A stretch of DNA of 64,000 nucleotides from JANQQC01 sp965262255. Its GTDB lineage: Bacteria; Pseudomonadota; Alphaproteobacteria; Caulobacterales; Hyphomonadaceae. The DNA is taken from assembly GCA_965262255.1 (NCBI GenBank), contig OZ253505.1, forward strand, positions 2,294,001 to 2,358,000, written 5' to 3'. Below are positions 45,674 to 53,036 of this stretch, piece after piece; position 1 is the first letter of the stretch; the number at the start of each line of letters is the position of its first letter. Both the position numbers and the translations under genes were made by a program. The notes under the pieces are model-generated. The model did no database searches, was not told where the DNA came from, and saw only the letters and a program-made list of their open reading frames with translations.

Positions 45674-46477
45674 TTAGATTTCGGGAAGAGTTTTTCTCGA
45701 AAGCGTCGTACCTTCCTTCCACGAGGTACATACCTCGTGCCAATATCCACCAATTATCTCTTTTGGCGGTATCAAAGTTAATTCTTCGACAGGTGAATCG
45801 AAATACTCCAAAGTGGCATCACCCCGAAAACAGCGTCCCATCTGCCCGTCAAACCCTGACATTGTTACTATTTCTTCAAGACTGTCCTGGCCATCTCCCT
45901 CGATCGCGGGATACCAACGATGATGAACCATCGGCAACCCGTTTACGAACCCGGGTCTTTCAGCCGTTCCTTTGATGGTAAAAGTGGCTTGGGCTAGTCT
46001 GCGATCATAAGCCGCTAGTGTTGCTCCAAACTTCCCGCCCTGTTCCAGTTTAGGGCCAGCTTTTCCTAACTCTACTGGTCGAGATTGATGAATTGATCCT
46101 AATTTTTTTGGATAACCTTGATGTTGGCCGCGCACGATAGCATAGTCTTTATCAACCCAGATGAAGGCACATCGAGAGTAATGTTTTCCCTTATACTTGC
46201 AACGAACAACGATAAACATTTCCATATACTGGCAACGAATCGGATCAAGAATTTCTTCGAAACTATCGGAGCAACTTTGCCAATCGGCCCAGATTGCTGC
46301 TACAGCTCCAGGATCTTCGTCGGCTAGATCTAATTCAGGAGGTAACAAAGCTCGCACTGAATCGACATCCGTTCTATACTCGACCGTTAGCAGGTCTCCA
46401 GAATAGTGCCAAGGAGTGCTAGGAAGAATTGAAGCTCCTCCTTTTGCAGTTCTCGGGTAGTATCGTCCGTTCATCAT
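45674..46477 (-). CDS. Acetoacetate decarboxylase-family protein
   Basis: The 267-residue protein matches the acetoacetate decarboxylase fold: ILPSTPWHYSGDLLTVEYRTD near the N-terminus, RCAFIWVDKDYAIVRGQHQGYPKKLGSI (about 104-130; the Lys pair in GYPKKLG corresponds to the Schiff-base Lys) and HHRWYPAIEGDGQ. True decarboxylases form an iminium on that Lys; relatives act as aldolase-dehydratases. In this cluster it may decarboxylate or cleave a ring-cleavage product. It is transcribed opposite to its neighbours. Confidence 0.85.
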   Translation of the reverse strand: MMNGRYYPRTAKGGASILPSTPWHYSGDLLTVEYRTDVDSVRALLPPELDLADEDPGAVAAIWADWQSCSDSFEEILDPIRCQYMEMFIVVRCKYKGKHYSRCAFIWVDKDYAIVRGQHQGYPKKLGSIHQSRPVELGKAGPKLEQGGKFGATLAAYDRRLAQATFTIKGTAERPGFVNGLPMVHHRWYPAIEGDGQDSLEEIVTMSGFDGQMGRCFRGDATLEYFDSPVEELTLIPPKEIIGGYWHEVCTSWKEGTTLSRKTLPEI

Positions 46478-46658
46478 AGAAGAAATCCAATCAATATTGC
46501 AATTTGCTAGGGATTATCAGGCGCTAACTTTATCATTTTTTCGTTTAAACTCTGTGCCGACTTCCGTAGGAAATTTCCATAGTCCTAATTTGCTAAGAAG
46601 ATTTCTGTCTAAAAGGATAGTGAAGCGGTGAAATTTCTTGGATGAGGAGAAAGTTGTT

Positions 46659-47549
46659 TTGACCAAAGAATACAGAAAAATTTTACTTGATGGTTATCCG
46701 ATCCTTTGCGAGCGCGAGGGAGATGATCTCGTTACTCGCGACGGTCGCAGTGTGAAGGCTTCTGATGCTGTTCATTTAGCGCCAACAACTCCCACGAAAA
46801 TTGTGTGTGTTCACCTCAACTACCATAGCCGTGTAGACGAATACATGACTAAGTTGCCTTCTGCGCCGACTTATTTTCATAAACCGGTGACGGCTTTGAA
46901 CACACACGGGGGAAATGTAGTTCGTCCGAAACGTTGCAAATACCTAAATTATGAGGGCGAAATCGCAATAATTATTGGAAAACATTGTCGTAATATCTCT
47001 CAGTCGGAAGCTGGAGATTACATTGCGGGTTATTCTGTTGCAAACGACTATGGCCTACACGACTTTCGAGATACCGACGCGGGTTCAATGTTACGGGTCA
47101 AAGGGACAGATACGCTATGTCCCGTTGGACCGGGATTAGTCACGGGGTGGGACTTTCATGATAAGCGCATTGAAACGCGGGTGAACGGAAAAACAATTCA
47201 GAGTGACAAGACGAGCAATATGGAATGGGATATGCATTACTTAGTTGCCGATATTGCTCGTAATATAACGCTTGTGCCGGGAGACATTCTACTGAGCGGA
47301 ACACCGGCAAATTCGCGTCCGGTGGAACCCGGCGATGTTGTAGAAGTGGAGGTTGAGGGTTTGGGGGTTTTGTCCAATACGATAATTGAAGGGCCGATAC
47401 CAGTTCGCGATGATATAGGTGCGCAACCGACCGAGTCAGAGGAAGTGATTTCGACCGCTATGGGCGGTGATTGGGAACATAGAGGTGTTCGGGCGGCGAA
47501 AGGTCAAGGAGCGGCGCATTACAAGTCTAAACTTGATAACAGCGACTGA
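46659..47549 (+). CDS. Fumarylacetoacetate hydrolase-family protein (HpaG-like)
   Basis: The C-terminal two thirds form an FAH domain: APTTPTKIVCVHLNYHSR (about 42-59), YLNYEGEIAIIIGKHCRN with the metal Glu residues (about 95-112), GYSVANDYGLHDFRDT, GPGLVTGW and GDILLSGTPANSRPVEPGDVVEVEVEGLG (shortened: core near 210-228). The family includes 2-hydroxyhepta-2,4-diene-1,7-dioate isomerase/decarboxylase of homoprotocatechuate degradation. No good ATG exists; TTG 46659 is favoured because GAGGAG stands 9 bases upstream, and TTG 46638 is the alternative. It is the last catabolic gene before the toxin-antitoxin island. Confidence 0.88.
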   Translation: MTKEYRKILLDGYPILCEREGDDLVTRDGRSVKASDAVHLAPTTPTKIVCVHLNYHSRVDEYMTKLPSAPTYFHKPVTALNTHGGNVVRPKRCKYLNYEGEIAIIIGKHCRNISQSEAGDYIAGYSVANDYGLHDFRDTDAGSMLRVKGTDTLCPVGPGLVTGWDFHDKRIETRVNGKTIQSDKTSNMEWDMHYLVADIARNITLVPGDILLSGTPANSRPVEPGDVVEVEVEGLGVLSNTIIEGPIPVRDDIGAQPTESEEVISTAMGGDWEHRGVRAAKGQGAAHYKSKLDNSD

Positions 47550-47586
47550 ATCTAGAGAGGCGTTAGCGGACGATCTGACCGGAATT

Positions 47587-47976
47587 CTAGTTTTGAGAGA
47601 AGTAACTCACGTTTCTGTCAGCTGCTTGTTTTGCTAGCTGCTTGTCGTTTGTCCAGAGAAAAAGGTCGTCGTTAAGCACAGCGGCCAATAGCAGATGACA
47701 ATCCACGAAGTTCAAACCTGTCGTAAAAAGTTTTTCTTTGTCAATAAATTCAATAACTTGATAATGATCAGCAGCCTGAATGTGTTTTAGACTGAATAGA
47801 AAACTCTTCATTTTCTGTCTGTTACTGATTGATCCCAAGATTGTCTCGCCAATGACCAGAGGATGACAGACAATCTCATTTTCAATATTTCGACGATTGC
47901 TGTTCAATAACCGAACTAGCTCATTATTTTCTTCCCGAAAGTGGTTGATCCAAACGGAAGTGTCAACGAGTATCAT
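47587..47976 (-). CDS. VapC-type PIN-domain toxin
   Basis: The 129-residue protein is a PIN-domain ribonuclease. It starts MILVDTSVWINHFRE (catalytic Asp5), has VIGETILGSI (Glu near 43) and FVDCHLLLAAV (Asp near 92), and ends with FLWTNDKQLAKQA (fourth acid near 110). All four metal acids are present, so it looks active. VapC toxins cleave tRNA or rRNA until bound by VapB. An antitoxin gene ends 17 bases upstream. It is the only toxin found among many antitoxin copies in this island. Confidence 0.92.
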   Translation of the reverse strand: MILVDTSVWINHFREENNELVRLLNSNRRNIENEIVCHPLVIGETILGSISNRQKMKSFLFSLKHIQAADHYQVIEFIDKEKLFTTGLNFVDCHLLLAAVLNDDLFLWTNDKQLAKQAADRNVSYFSQN

Positions 47977-47993
47977 AAAACATATAACCTAAG

Positions 47994-48191
47994 TTAGCGT
48001 TCAGACTCAGGATCAGGCTTAATTTTCCCAAAGTCTGGATCGTAACCGGCTAATTCTGCCAGTCGCTTTTGAGCCTCCGAGGAGATTCTGTCAATTAAAG
48101 CCTCTTGTATGACTCTTGAGGTGTTCTTTGTGCCAAGTAGGTTTTTAGCCTCTCTCAGTAATTCTTCGTCGATTTTTAGAAGCATTCGCAT
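47994..48191 (-). CDS. VapB-type antitoxin (type B), cognate of the VapC
   Basis: About 65 residues from ATG 48191 (MRMLLKIDEELLREAKNLLG); an upstream ATG at 48212 is also possible. The N-terminal ribbon-helix-helix pattern (LKIDEELLREAKNLLGTKNTSRVIQEAL) is followed by RISSEAQKRLAELAGYDPDFGKI, a tail that would wrap the toxin. It lies 17 bases before vapC, so the two form a toxin-antitoxin operon that is probably autorepressed. Related type B copies occur at 48718, 51000 and 53037. Confidence 0.87.
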   Translation of the reverse strand: MRMLLKIDEELLREAKNLLGTKNTSRVIQEALIDRISSEAQKRLAELAGYDPDFGKIKPDPESER

Positions 48192-48404
48192 GGCAAGGCT
48201 CTTTCGGGACAATTTAAGGAATCTGAATCATCAAGTGTACTCTAATTAGTCAATTTTTCAAAAAATTGTGTAAATTTCGAATCAATTGAATCTAGTTTAC
48301 CCGGTTGGTATCTAGAACGAAAGGCGAAGAGTCTGAAAAGTCGAAACAATCGAACTGACTCTACAACGTTGGTAACTGTCACAAAGAACCAACATTTGGA
48401 ATCC

Positions 48405-48617
48405 TCAGTCAGTTGGGAACTTTTCGATACTTTTGAGATACTCCTCAACTGTAGGTCTTGGACCATTTTTGAATCTCTCAGCCATTTGACGAGTAGTGCG
48501 TTTCCTTCTGATTAGACACCGAAGCGAATCGTGAAGAATCTCCGAAGTTCCTTCGATTCCGGTAAATTCTTTAGCTTTCGCAAGCAATTCATCATCGATT
48601 TTTACGAATCGAAACAT
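48405..48617 (-). CDS. Orphan VapB-like antitoxin (type A)
   Basis: The 70 residues begin MFRFVKIDDELLAKAKEF, the same ribbon-helix-helix pattern as type B but with a different tail (RRKRTTRQMAERFKNGPRPT, then EEYLKSIEKFPTD). No toxin gene follows it; the next gene downstream is the type B antitoxin. Very similar copies are at 52716 and, more distantly, 50433 and 49845. It is either an orphan that could cross-neutralise VapC or one part of a two-antitoxin arrangement. Confidence 0.8.
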   Translation of the reverse strand: MFRFVKIDDELLAKAKEFTGIEGTSEILHDSLRCLIRRKRTTRQMAERFKNGPRPTVEEYLKSIEKFPTD

Positions 48618-48717
48618 TGGCTGTGCCTTTTCTATATTAGCGTTGTTCTGGATTTTCTGATGCTAGCCGGAATGATACCGAGGTGCCAAAGAGGGGCGTG
48701 GAGCATAGAACGTAGTG

Positions 48718-48912
48718 TTAGTCCTCAGCTTCATGTATAATTTTTCCGAAGTTTGGATCATTGCCTCCGAGTGTAGCGAGTTTATTCTGAGCCTCAGCAG
48801 AGATTCTGTCAAGTAGAGCCCGCCTGACAATTTCGGAAGTGCTTTTTATACCAAGGAGTTTCTTGGCTTCTTTCAGTAGCTCTTCGTTGAGTTTTATAAA
48901 CTTTCGCACGGT
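48718..48912 (-). CDS. Orphan VapB-like antitoxin (type B)
   Basis: The protein probably starts at GTG 48912 (VRKFIKLNEELLKEAKKLLG), since this matches the N-terminus of the other type B copies; the frame is open to 48960. The helix IVRRALLDRISAEAQNKLATLGGNDPNFGKI aligns well with the vapC-linked antitoxin. No toxin gene is next to it. About 64 residues. Confidence 0.75.
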   Translation of the reverse strand, partial: TVRKFIKLNEELLKEAKKLLGIKSTSEIVRRALLDRISAEAQNKLATLGGNDPNFGKIIHEAED

Positions 48913-49018
48913 ATAGTCCTCTAAAGTTAATTGAAGTTGTCTAAACGATAAACCATACACCTATATGGTGAGGCTTTCAAATTGTTTCAACAGTTTTCGG
49001 ATACTTCAATCGTATTAA

Positions 49019-49700
49019 GTGTACAGTCCCATAAACAGGGACGCGGAATGATATACTACCATTATACAGCAATTCCATCTTGAGGAAGCAGTTAAGGGAC
49101 AGGTATTACACATTAACGCAATCACTACACAAGCGATCAGAAAAGTGATCCAAGAAGCCCCCTCGTTGATCTCAAATCGCGCATTAGCGAGGTGCTACGG
49201 ATTAAATTACCGCACGGTAAAGAAATAGCGCGAGCGTGATTCGGTCGAAGACCGACGGTCGGGTCCGCAAGACCCTCGGCCAAAGAGTTTGACTAAAGCA
49301 GAGGAAGCCGCTTGTGTTTATTATCAGACGACAACCCAGTTGTCGTTGGATGACTGTTTTTATTCTCTGCACGACTCAATTCCCCATTTAAAGAGATCGA
49401 ATCTCCATCGGGTATTTCAGAATCACGGGATATCAAAACTTCCAAAAGAAGGAAACAACCTACTTGTCGACATCAACGGAGCGTAACTCCTTATTGCAAG
49501 TGGGTAATCGTTGAACAAAGTATTTTGTAGAATTCAAGGGCGTACCAATTTTTCTACAGCAGAATCAGCGGATTAGTTTGGCACGAATCACTTACTAGCA
49601 ACTAAGCGCATTGACAAAATCTCATCGTAGAACCGAATTCGTTTGCGACGAAGCGCTGAATTGGCTGTTTTTATAGGATGCCGTGCCTGTTCTCGGAAGA
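49019..49700 (+). pseudogene. Truncated IS481-family transposase remnant
   Basis: From about 49061 the plus frame reads FHLEEAVKGQVLHINAITT, then a helix-turn-helix (ALARCYGLNYRTVKK) broken by a TAG where Trp is expected. It continues SVEDRRSGPQDPRPKSLTKAEEA and DDCFYSLHDSIPHLKRSNLHRVFQNHGISKLP, stopping near 49486. This is the conserved N-terminal half of IS481-type transposases; the DDE core is essentially gone. TGTACAGTCCCATAAACAGG at 49019 may be the old left end. A faint EFVCDE match near 49640 may be the last trace of the C-terminus. Confidence 0.75.
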
Positions 49701-49805
49701 CTCATTCATTCCGAATTCGACATAGACTTTTCTCTTAGTTCCAAATCAGGTATTTAGCTCGTGGATGCTGGCACTATGTGTCAACAACTAAATAATTCCT
49801 TACTA

Positions 49806-50060
49806 TAGGTAGCCGGCAAAATGAACCTAGACCTAGAATCCTCAGTCAGTACTGAACTTCTCAATACTTTTTAGATATTCCTCGATAGAAGGTCTCGGAC
49901 CATTTCTCATTTGCTCAATCACCTGACGGGAGTGTTTTTTTCTGCCGACAAGCGTTCGGACTGAGTCTTGGATGAGATGGTTCGTGTGTTCATTACTGGA
50001 TTATTCCTTTGCCATCGGTAGAAATTCACCGGCGATTCTAATGAACTGTATCATCAGGAG
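49806..50060 (-). pseudogene. Decayed type A antitoxin copy, direct duplicate of 50397-50650
   Basis: This segment is a clear duplicate of the antitoxin at 50433, including the 3' flank TAGGTAGCCGGCAAAATGAA shared at 49806 and 50397. The reading frame starts MIQFIRIAGEF but meets a stop (TAA where TAC encodes Tyr in the intact copy) at about codon 17, plus several substitutions. It is therefore a non-functional antitoxin relic. Confidence 0.8.
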
Positions 50061-50396
50061 ACCTTTTTGTGTTTGAACGCTTCGAAAGTATTAGCGAAGT
50101 TGACAGCACCGAAATGTGTATTGCAAAAGGCACGAAATCTATTTTGTTGAACGCGTTGTTAGCAGTCACACGACGATAAAATTACTTTAACACGCGCTCA
50201 CAAGAAAGTCACGACCGAGGGTTCATACCTGACCGATGACGTAAGGCGCATTGTGGATTATGAAAATCTTTCGTGAGTATCCTCAGAGGCATTCTGGTTA
50301 AACTAGTATGCGAACGACCAAGTTTTCTCCATACCCGTTAGCAAATGGAGAGCATGCATATTGGCAATTTCGCTATTATTCTGACAAAAATTAGTT
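50061..50396. other. Stretch between duplicated antitoxins, nothing recognised
   Basis: About 335 bases between the decayed and intact type A copies. No open frame or PIN-domain remnant could be traced in either strand by eye. Confidence 0.4.
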
Positions 50397-50432
50397 TAGG
50401 TAGCCGGCAAAATGAACCTACACTTGGACTCT

Positions 50433-50645
50433 TCAGTCAGTTCTGAACTTTTCAATACTTTTTAGATACTCCTCGATAGAAGGTCTAGGACCATTTCTCA
50501 TTTGCTCAATCATCTGACGCGAGTGTTTTTTTCTTCCGACCAGCGTTCGAATTGAGTCTTGGATGAGATGATCTGTATCTTCAATACCGGAGTATTCCTT
50601 AGCCTTCGCAAGTATTTCATCGTCAATTTTTATGTACCGTATCAT
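50433..50645 (-). CDS. Orphan VapB-like antitoxin (type A, second subtype)
   Basis: The 70 residues read MIRYIKIDDEILAKAKEYSG at the N-terminus and GRKKHSRQMIEQMRNGPRPS with EEYLKSIEKFRTD at the end, a divergent sister of the 48405 and 52716 copies. AAGGGA lies 7 bases before the ATG. An extended -10 (TGGTATAAT) is 39 bases upstream. No toxin follows. Confidence 0.8.
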   Translation of the reverse strand: MIRYIKIDDEILAKAKEYSGIEDTDHLIQDSIRTLVGRKKHSRQMIEQMRNGPRPSIEEYLKSIEKFRTD

Positions 50646-50683
50646 TATTTGTCCCTTTTTAGATTAACGGTTACGCTATTTCG

Positions 50684-50692
50684 ATTATACCA
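50684..50692 (-). promoter_or_regulatory. Extended -10 promoter for the antitoxin at 50433
   Basis: On the minus strand TGGTATAAT (TG-n-TATAAT) lies 39 bases upstream of the ATG, leaving a leader of about 32 bases containing AAGGGA. The same TGGTATAAT stands in front of tnpB at 52504. No clear -35 box, as allowed for extended -10 promoters. Confidence 0.5.
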
Positions 50693-50699
50693 GAAGTAG

Positions 50700-50999
50700 C
50701 CTCAAAACGCACACACGGACTGACAAACGCTGAAGAAATCTTTGTTGAAAGACAAAGCTGGTAATAATTGAAAATAAGATACCAAGTCTTGACGGCTAAG
50801 CGAATGGATCAGTACTATATCAATTACCTGGCTAGCTGGCTCAATATTGTGGTTGATATCTCGTCATTCGAGTGTTGTTGGAAAAAATGGACTACAAGTT
50901 GAGGGAGGACCGTAGACAGTTTCAAAAATGTTAAAGCCAGTGTATGTTTTTTGGCTGATATCATCAAGCTCACGATCTTATGGCTCCGGATCCGTATCC
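50700..50999. other. Stretch between antitoxin copies, nothing recognised
   Basis: About 300 bases between the intact type A gene and the decayed type B copy. A short minus-strand frame (50824-51030) has no recognisable domain and is interpreted as chance. Confidence 0.4.
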
Positions 51000-51227
51000 A
51001 TATGTTGGGGGTCAAGTTTGATTCTCCCAAAGTCTGGGTCAGAGCCGCCGAGTTTTGCCAACTCGCCTTGAGCCACCGACGAGATTTTGTCTATCAGAGC
51101 CTCATGGATGACTTTTGAGGTATTCTTAATACCTAGTAGTTTTTTACCTCCCTCAGCAATTCTTCGTCGATTTTTATAAAAATTCGCATTGCAAAGTTCG
51201 TTCGGATATATTCATTGACTCTGAATG
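51000..51227 (-). pseudogene. Decayed type B antitoxin with a frameshift
   Basis: The minus strand begins ATGCGAATTTTTATAAAAAT (MRIFIKIDEELLRE) at about 51190 and aligns with the vapC-linked antitoxin. A one-base loss near GAGGTAAAAAAC shifts the frame to a stop; after the shift the sequence again matches (NTSKVIHEALIDKISS, then GSDPDFGRIKLDP). Its promoter region is cut from it by the tnpB element inserted at 51236. The homologous region upstream of 48191 shows what the uninterrupted site looked like. Confidence 0.8.
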
Positions 51228-51235
51228 GTCAAGTT

Positions 51236-51263
51236 GGCGATTATATAGATGACTTCGCAGACA
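51236..51263 (+). repeat. Terminal inverted repeat, left end of tnpB element
   Basis: Begins GGCGATTATATAGATGACTT and continues CGCAGACA; 24 of 28 bases match the reverse complement of 52523-52550. The tnpB stop codon (51241-51243) lies inside it. Confidence 0.82.
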
Positions 51264-52497
51264 TTATATCTTTATCGGTTCTAAAGTCAACACCCCAAAC
51301 AGAACTCAAAGCTCCGTCTAAGTCACTGCCCCTATCGGTTACAACACTTCCGAACCCATCGGCTAGATCACCACCCGATGGACGTGCAAATGCCCGCCTT
51401 GAAATGTTGATGGCGGCATTCAGATCACGATTGATCTTGATACCGCACTCCGAACACGTGTAAACGCGTTTGGAAAGTGATAGTTTCTTCTTAACATTAC
51501 CACACCCAGAACACGTCTTACTCGTATTGCGCGCAGACACTTGAATAACCTCACCCCCAGTCTCTTCCGACTTGTAGGTAAGCATGGACTTCAAGTATCC
51601 CCAGCCTTGTTCTAATATACGCCGCGACAACTTCTTGTTCTTCACCATGTTAGGTATCTGTAAATCTTCTATCGCTATATTCGGATGCTTGTTGACAATC
51701 TCACGGGAAATCCTATGCAACGCATTCCGTTCATTGATTCTTACCCGCTCATGTGTCTTCGCTAACTTATACCTGACTGCTCTATGCGCATTACTCCCCT
51801 TCGTCTTAGGTTTATTATGTTTGCCTGTTTTACCCTTGCGCCGTTGCAAGTGTAAGTCTTTTTGCAATGCCTTGATTTCTGAGTGATCACGATTGCGACC
51901 ACCATACTCCGTGCCGTCAGACAATACCGCCAATGAGTTGATACCTACATCAATGCCTACGACAGGAGCATTCGAAGGAACGATCTCTTTAACTTGTTCT
52001 ACAACGAACTGGACTGTTACACGTAACGCCGTCTTCAGAATGCGAATCAACTTGATTTTACCTTCTGGGATATTTCTGACCTTGATTCCTGGCAATCCCT
52101 TAATCTTGATCTTGTTGTTTGGCAGTATCCTGAAACTGTCCGTCTCTAACGAACGAATCTTTCGATTTAATCCCTTAAACCTAGGTTTGCCTCCTTCTTT
52201 CTTATAGAATCTCACGAACGCATTGCATAAGCGCTTCAATACGTAACGTTGCGAAGTCACATTATATTTGGCCAGTTCAGGATCCGTTCTGCGTAACGTT
52301 TTTAACTGCGCACAGCAATCGTAAAAACTTAGCGTCTCTTTAGTGTCGTCGTAGTGTTTGTTGATTATTCTTAGGAAGTGGTTATACAACCAGCGATCTT
52401 TTGCGAGTCGCTCGGTAATTGCTTTATGGGCAATCTTCGTGCAAAGCGCGGGTTGCTCTATAGTTCGAATAACAGTTGTTTGTGTCGGCGTTGTCAT
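51241..52497 (-). CDS. tnpB: TnpB (IS605 OrfB-like RNA-guided nuclease)
   Basis: About 418 residues. The RuvC-like catalytic acids are all present: Asp in VVGIDVGINSLAVLSDG (about 182), Glu in NIAIEDLQIPNM (about 276) and Asp in KINRDLNAAINISRR (about 354). The four-Cys zinc finger CSGCG...CSECG (about 327-350) is intact. The N-terminal helical/OrfB region has KRLCNAFVRFYKKEGGKPRF. TnpB proteins cut DNA guided by an RNA encoded at the element's 3' end. Upstream ATGs (to 52521) overlap the -10 box, so ATG 52497 is chosen. A Gly/Asp-rich tail follows the last Asp. No tnpA or is607-type recombinase is present. Confidence 0.93.
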   Translation of the reverse strand: MTTPTQTTVIRTIEQPALCTKIAHKAITERLAKDRWLYNHFLRIINKHYDDTKETLSFYDCCAQLKTLRRTDPELAKYNVTSQRYVLKRLCNAFVRFYKKEGGKPRFKGLNRKIRSLETDSFRILPNNKIKIKGLPGIKVRNIPEGKIKLIRILKTALRVTVQFVVEQVKEIVPSNAPVVGIDVGINSLAVLSDGTEYGGRNRDHSEIKALQKDLHLQRRKGKTGKHNKPKTKGSNAHRAVRYKLAKTHERVRINERNALHRISREIVNKHPNIAIEDLQIPNMVKNKKLSRRILEQGWGYLKSMLTYKSEETGGEVIQVSARNTSKTCSGCGNVKKKLSLSKRVYTCSECGIKINRDLNAAINISRRAFARPSGGDLADGFGSVVTDRGSDLDGALSSVWGVDFRTDKDIMSAKSSI

Positions 52498-52503
52498 ATT
52501 CGT

Positions 52504-52512
52504 ATTATACCA
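52504..52512 (-). promoter_or_regulatory. Extended -10 promoter of tnpB
   Basis: TGGTATAAT on the minus strand ends 6 bases before ATG 52497, so transcription would begin at or next to the start codon and the mRNA would be leaderless. A TTGACT lies further upstream inside the terminal repeat but with a 22-base spacer. Confidence 0.55.
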
Positions 52513-52522
52513 CATATTCACT

Positions 52523-52550
52523 TGTGTGCGAAGTCAAATATATAATCGTC
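52523..52550 (-). repeat. Terminal inverted repeat, right end of tnpB element
   Basis: Read on the minus strand it begins GACGATTATATATTTGACTT and continues CGCACACA, matching the left end. The following GTCAAGTT at 52551 is the second copy of the target duplication. Confidence 0.82.
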
Positions 52551-52715
52551 GTCAAGTTCACTTTTCGCAGGTTATTTTTATAGATTAGTTGGGCGAGTTT
52601 GGAATCGATTGCAATTAGTTAGACTTTTTTCGTAACCCAACATTCGGAGTAAAGTGCAAACTCAAAGACCATACAACGCGATGGACACTGACTATAGCAT
52701 ATAGCATTCACAACC

Positions 52716-52928
52716 TTAGTTTGTGTCGTGTTTTTCGATACTTTTGAGATATTCCTCAACTGTAGGTCTTGGACGATTTTTGAGTCTCTCAACCATTAGA
52801 CGAATAGAGCGTTTTCTTTTGATTAGACACCGGAGCGATTCGTGAAGAATTTCCGAAGTTCCTTCGATTCCAGCAAATTCTTTAGCTTTCGCTAACAGCT
52901 CATCGTCGATTTTTACGAATCGCAACAT
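52716..52928 (-). CDS. Orphan VapB-like antitoxin (type A)
   Basis: From ATG 52928 the protein reads MLRFVKIDDELLAKAKEFAG, with IKRKRSIRLMVERLKNRPRP and EEYLKSIEKHDTN at the end (70 residues). It is almost the same as the copy at 48405, including much of the DNA sequence. A frame open to 53000 adds an unlikely N-terminus. No toxin follows; downstream (minus strand) lies the tnpB element. Confidence 0.8.
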   Translation of the reverse strand: MLRFVKIDDELLAKAKEFAGIEGTSEILHESLRCLIKRKRSIRLMVERLKNRPRPTVEEYLKSIEKHDTN

Positions 52929-53036
52929 CGGGTTATCCTTTTCAGAAACAGTGTTTTTCTTGAGCCCGTAAAAGTAGTAAGGACAATACGGAAGCGCCAA
53001 TAAGTATCATATAGCATATTACGTTGAGTTAGTCTT

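Larger units (their letters stand above)
51236..52550 (-). mobile_element. 1.3-kb tnpB-only element with terminal inverted repeats and 8-bp target duplication
   Basis: The left end GGCGATTATATAGATGACTT (51236) and the reverse complement of the right end GACGATTATATATTTGACTT (52550 inward) match at 24 of 28 positions. Outside them GTCAAGTT is repeated exactly at 51228-51235 and 52551-52558. The paralogous antitoxin promoter at 48225-48240 (CTGAATCATCAAGTGTACT) aligns with the two flanks joined, giving an empty site. The only gene inside is tnpB, whose stop codon lies within the left repeat. IS200/IS605 elements have neither inverted ends nor duplications, so this unit was probably moved by a DDE transposase supplied elsewhere. 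Confidence 0.82.

Noticed and set aside
48242..48466. 74-residue minus-strand ORF between antitoxin copies
   Set aside because: Overlaps the end of a supported antitoxin in another frame and has no recognisable features.
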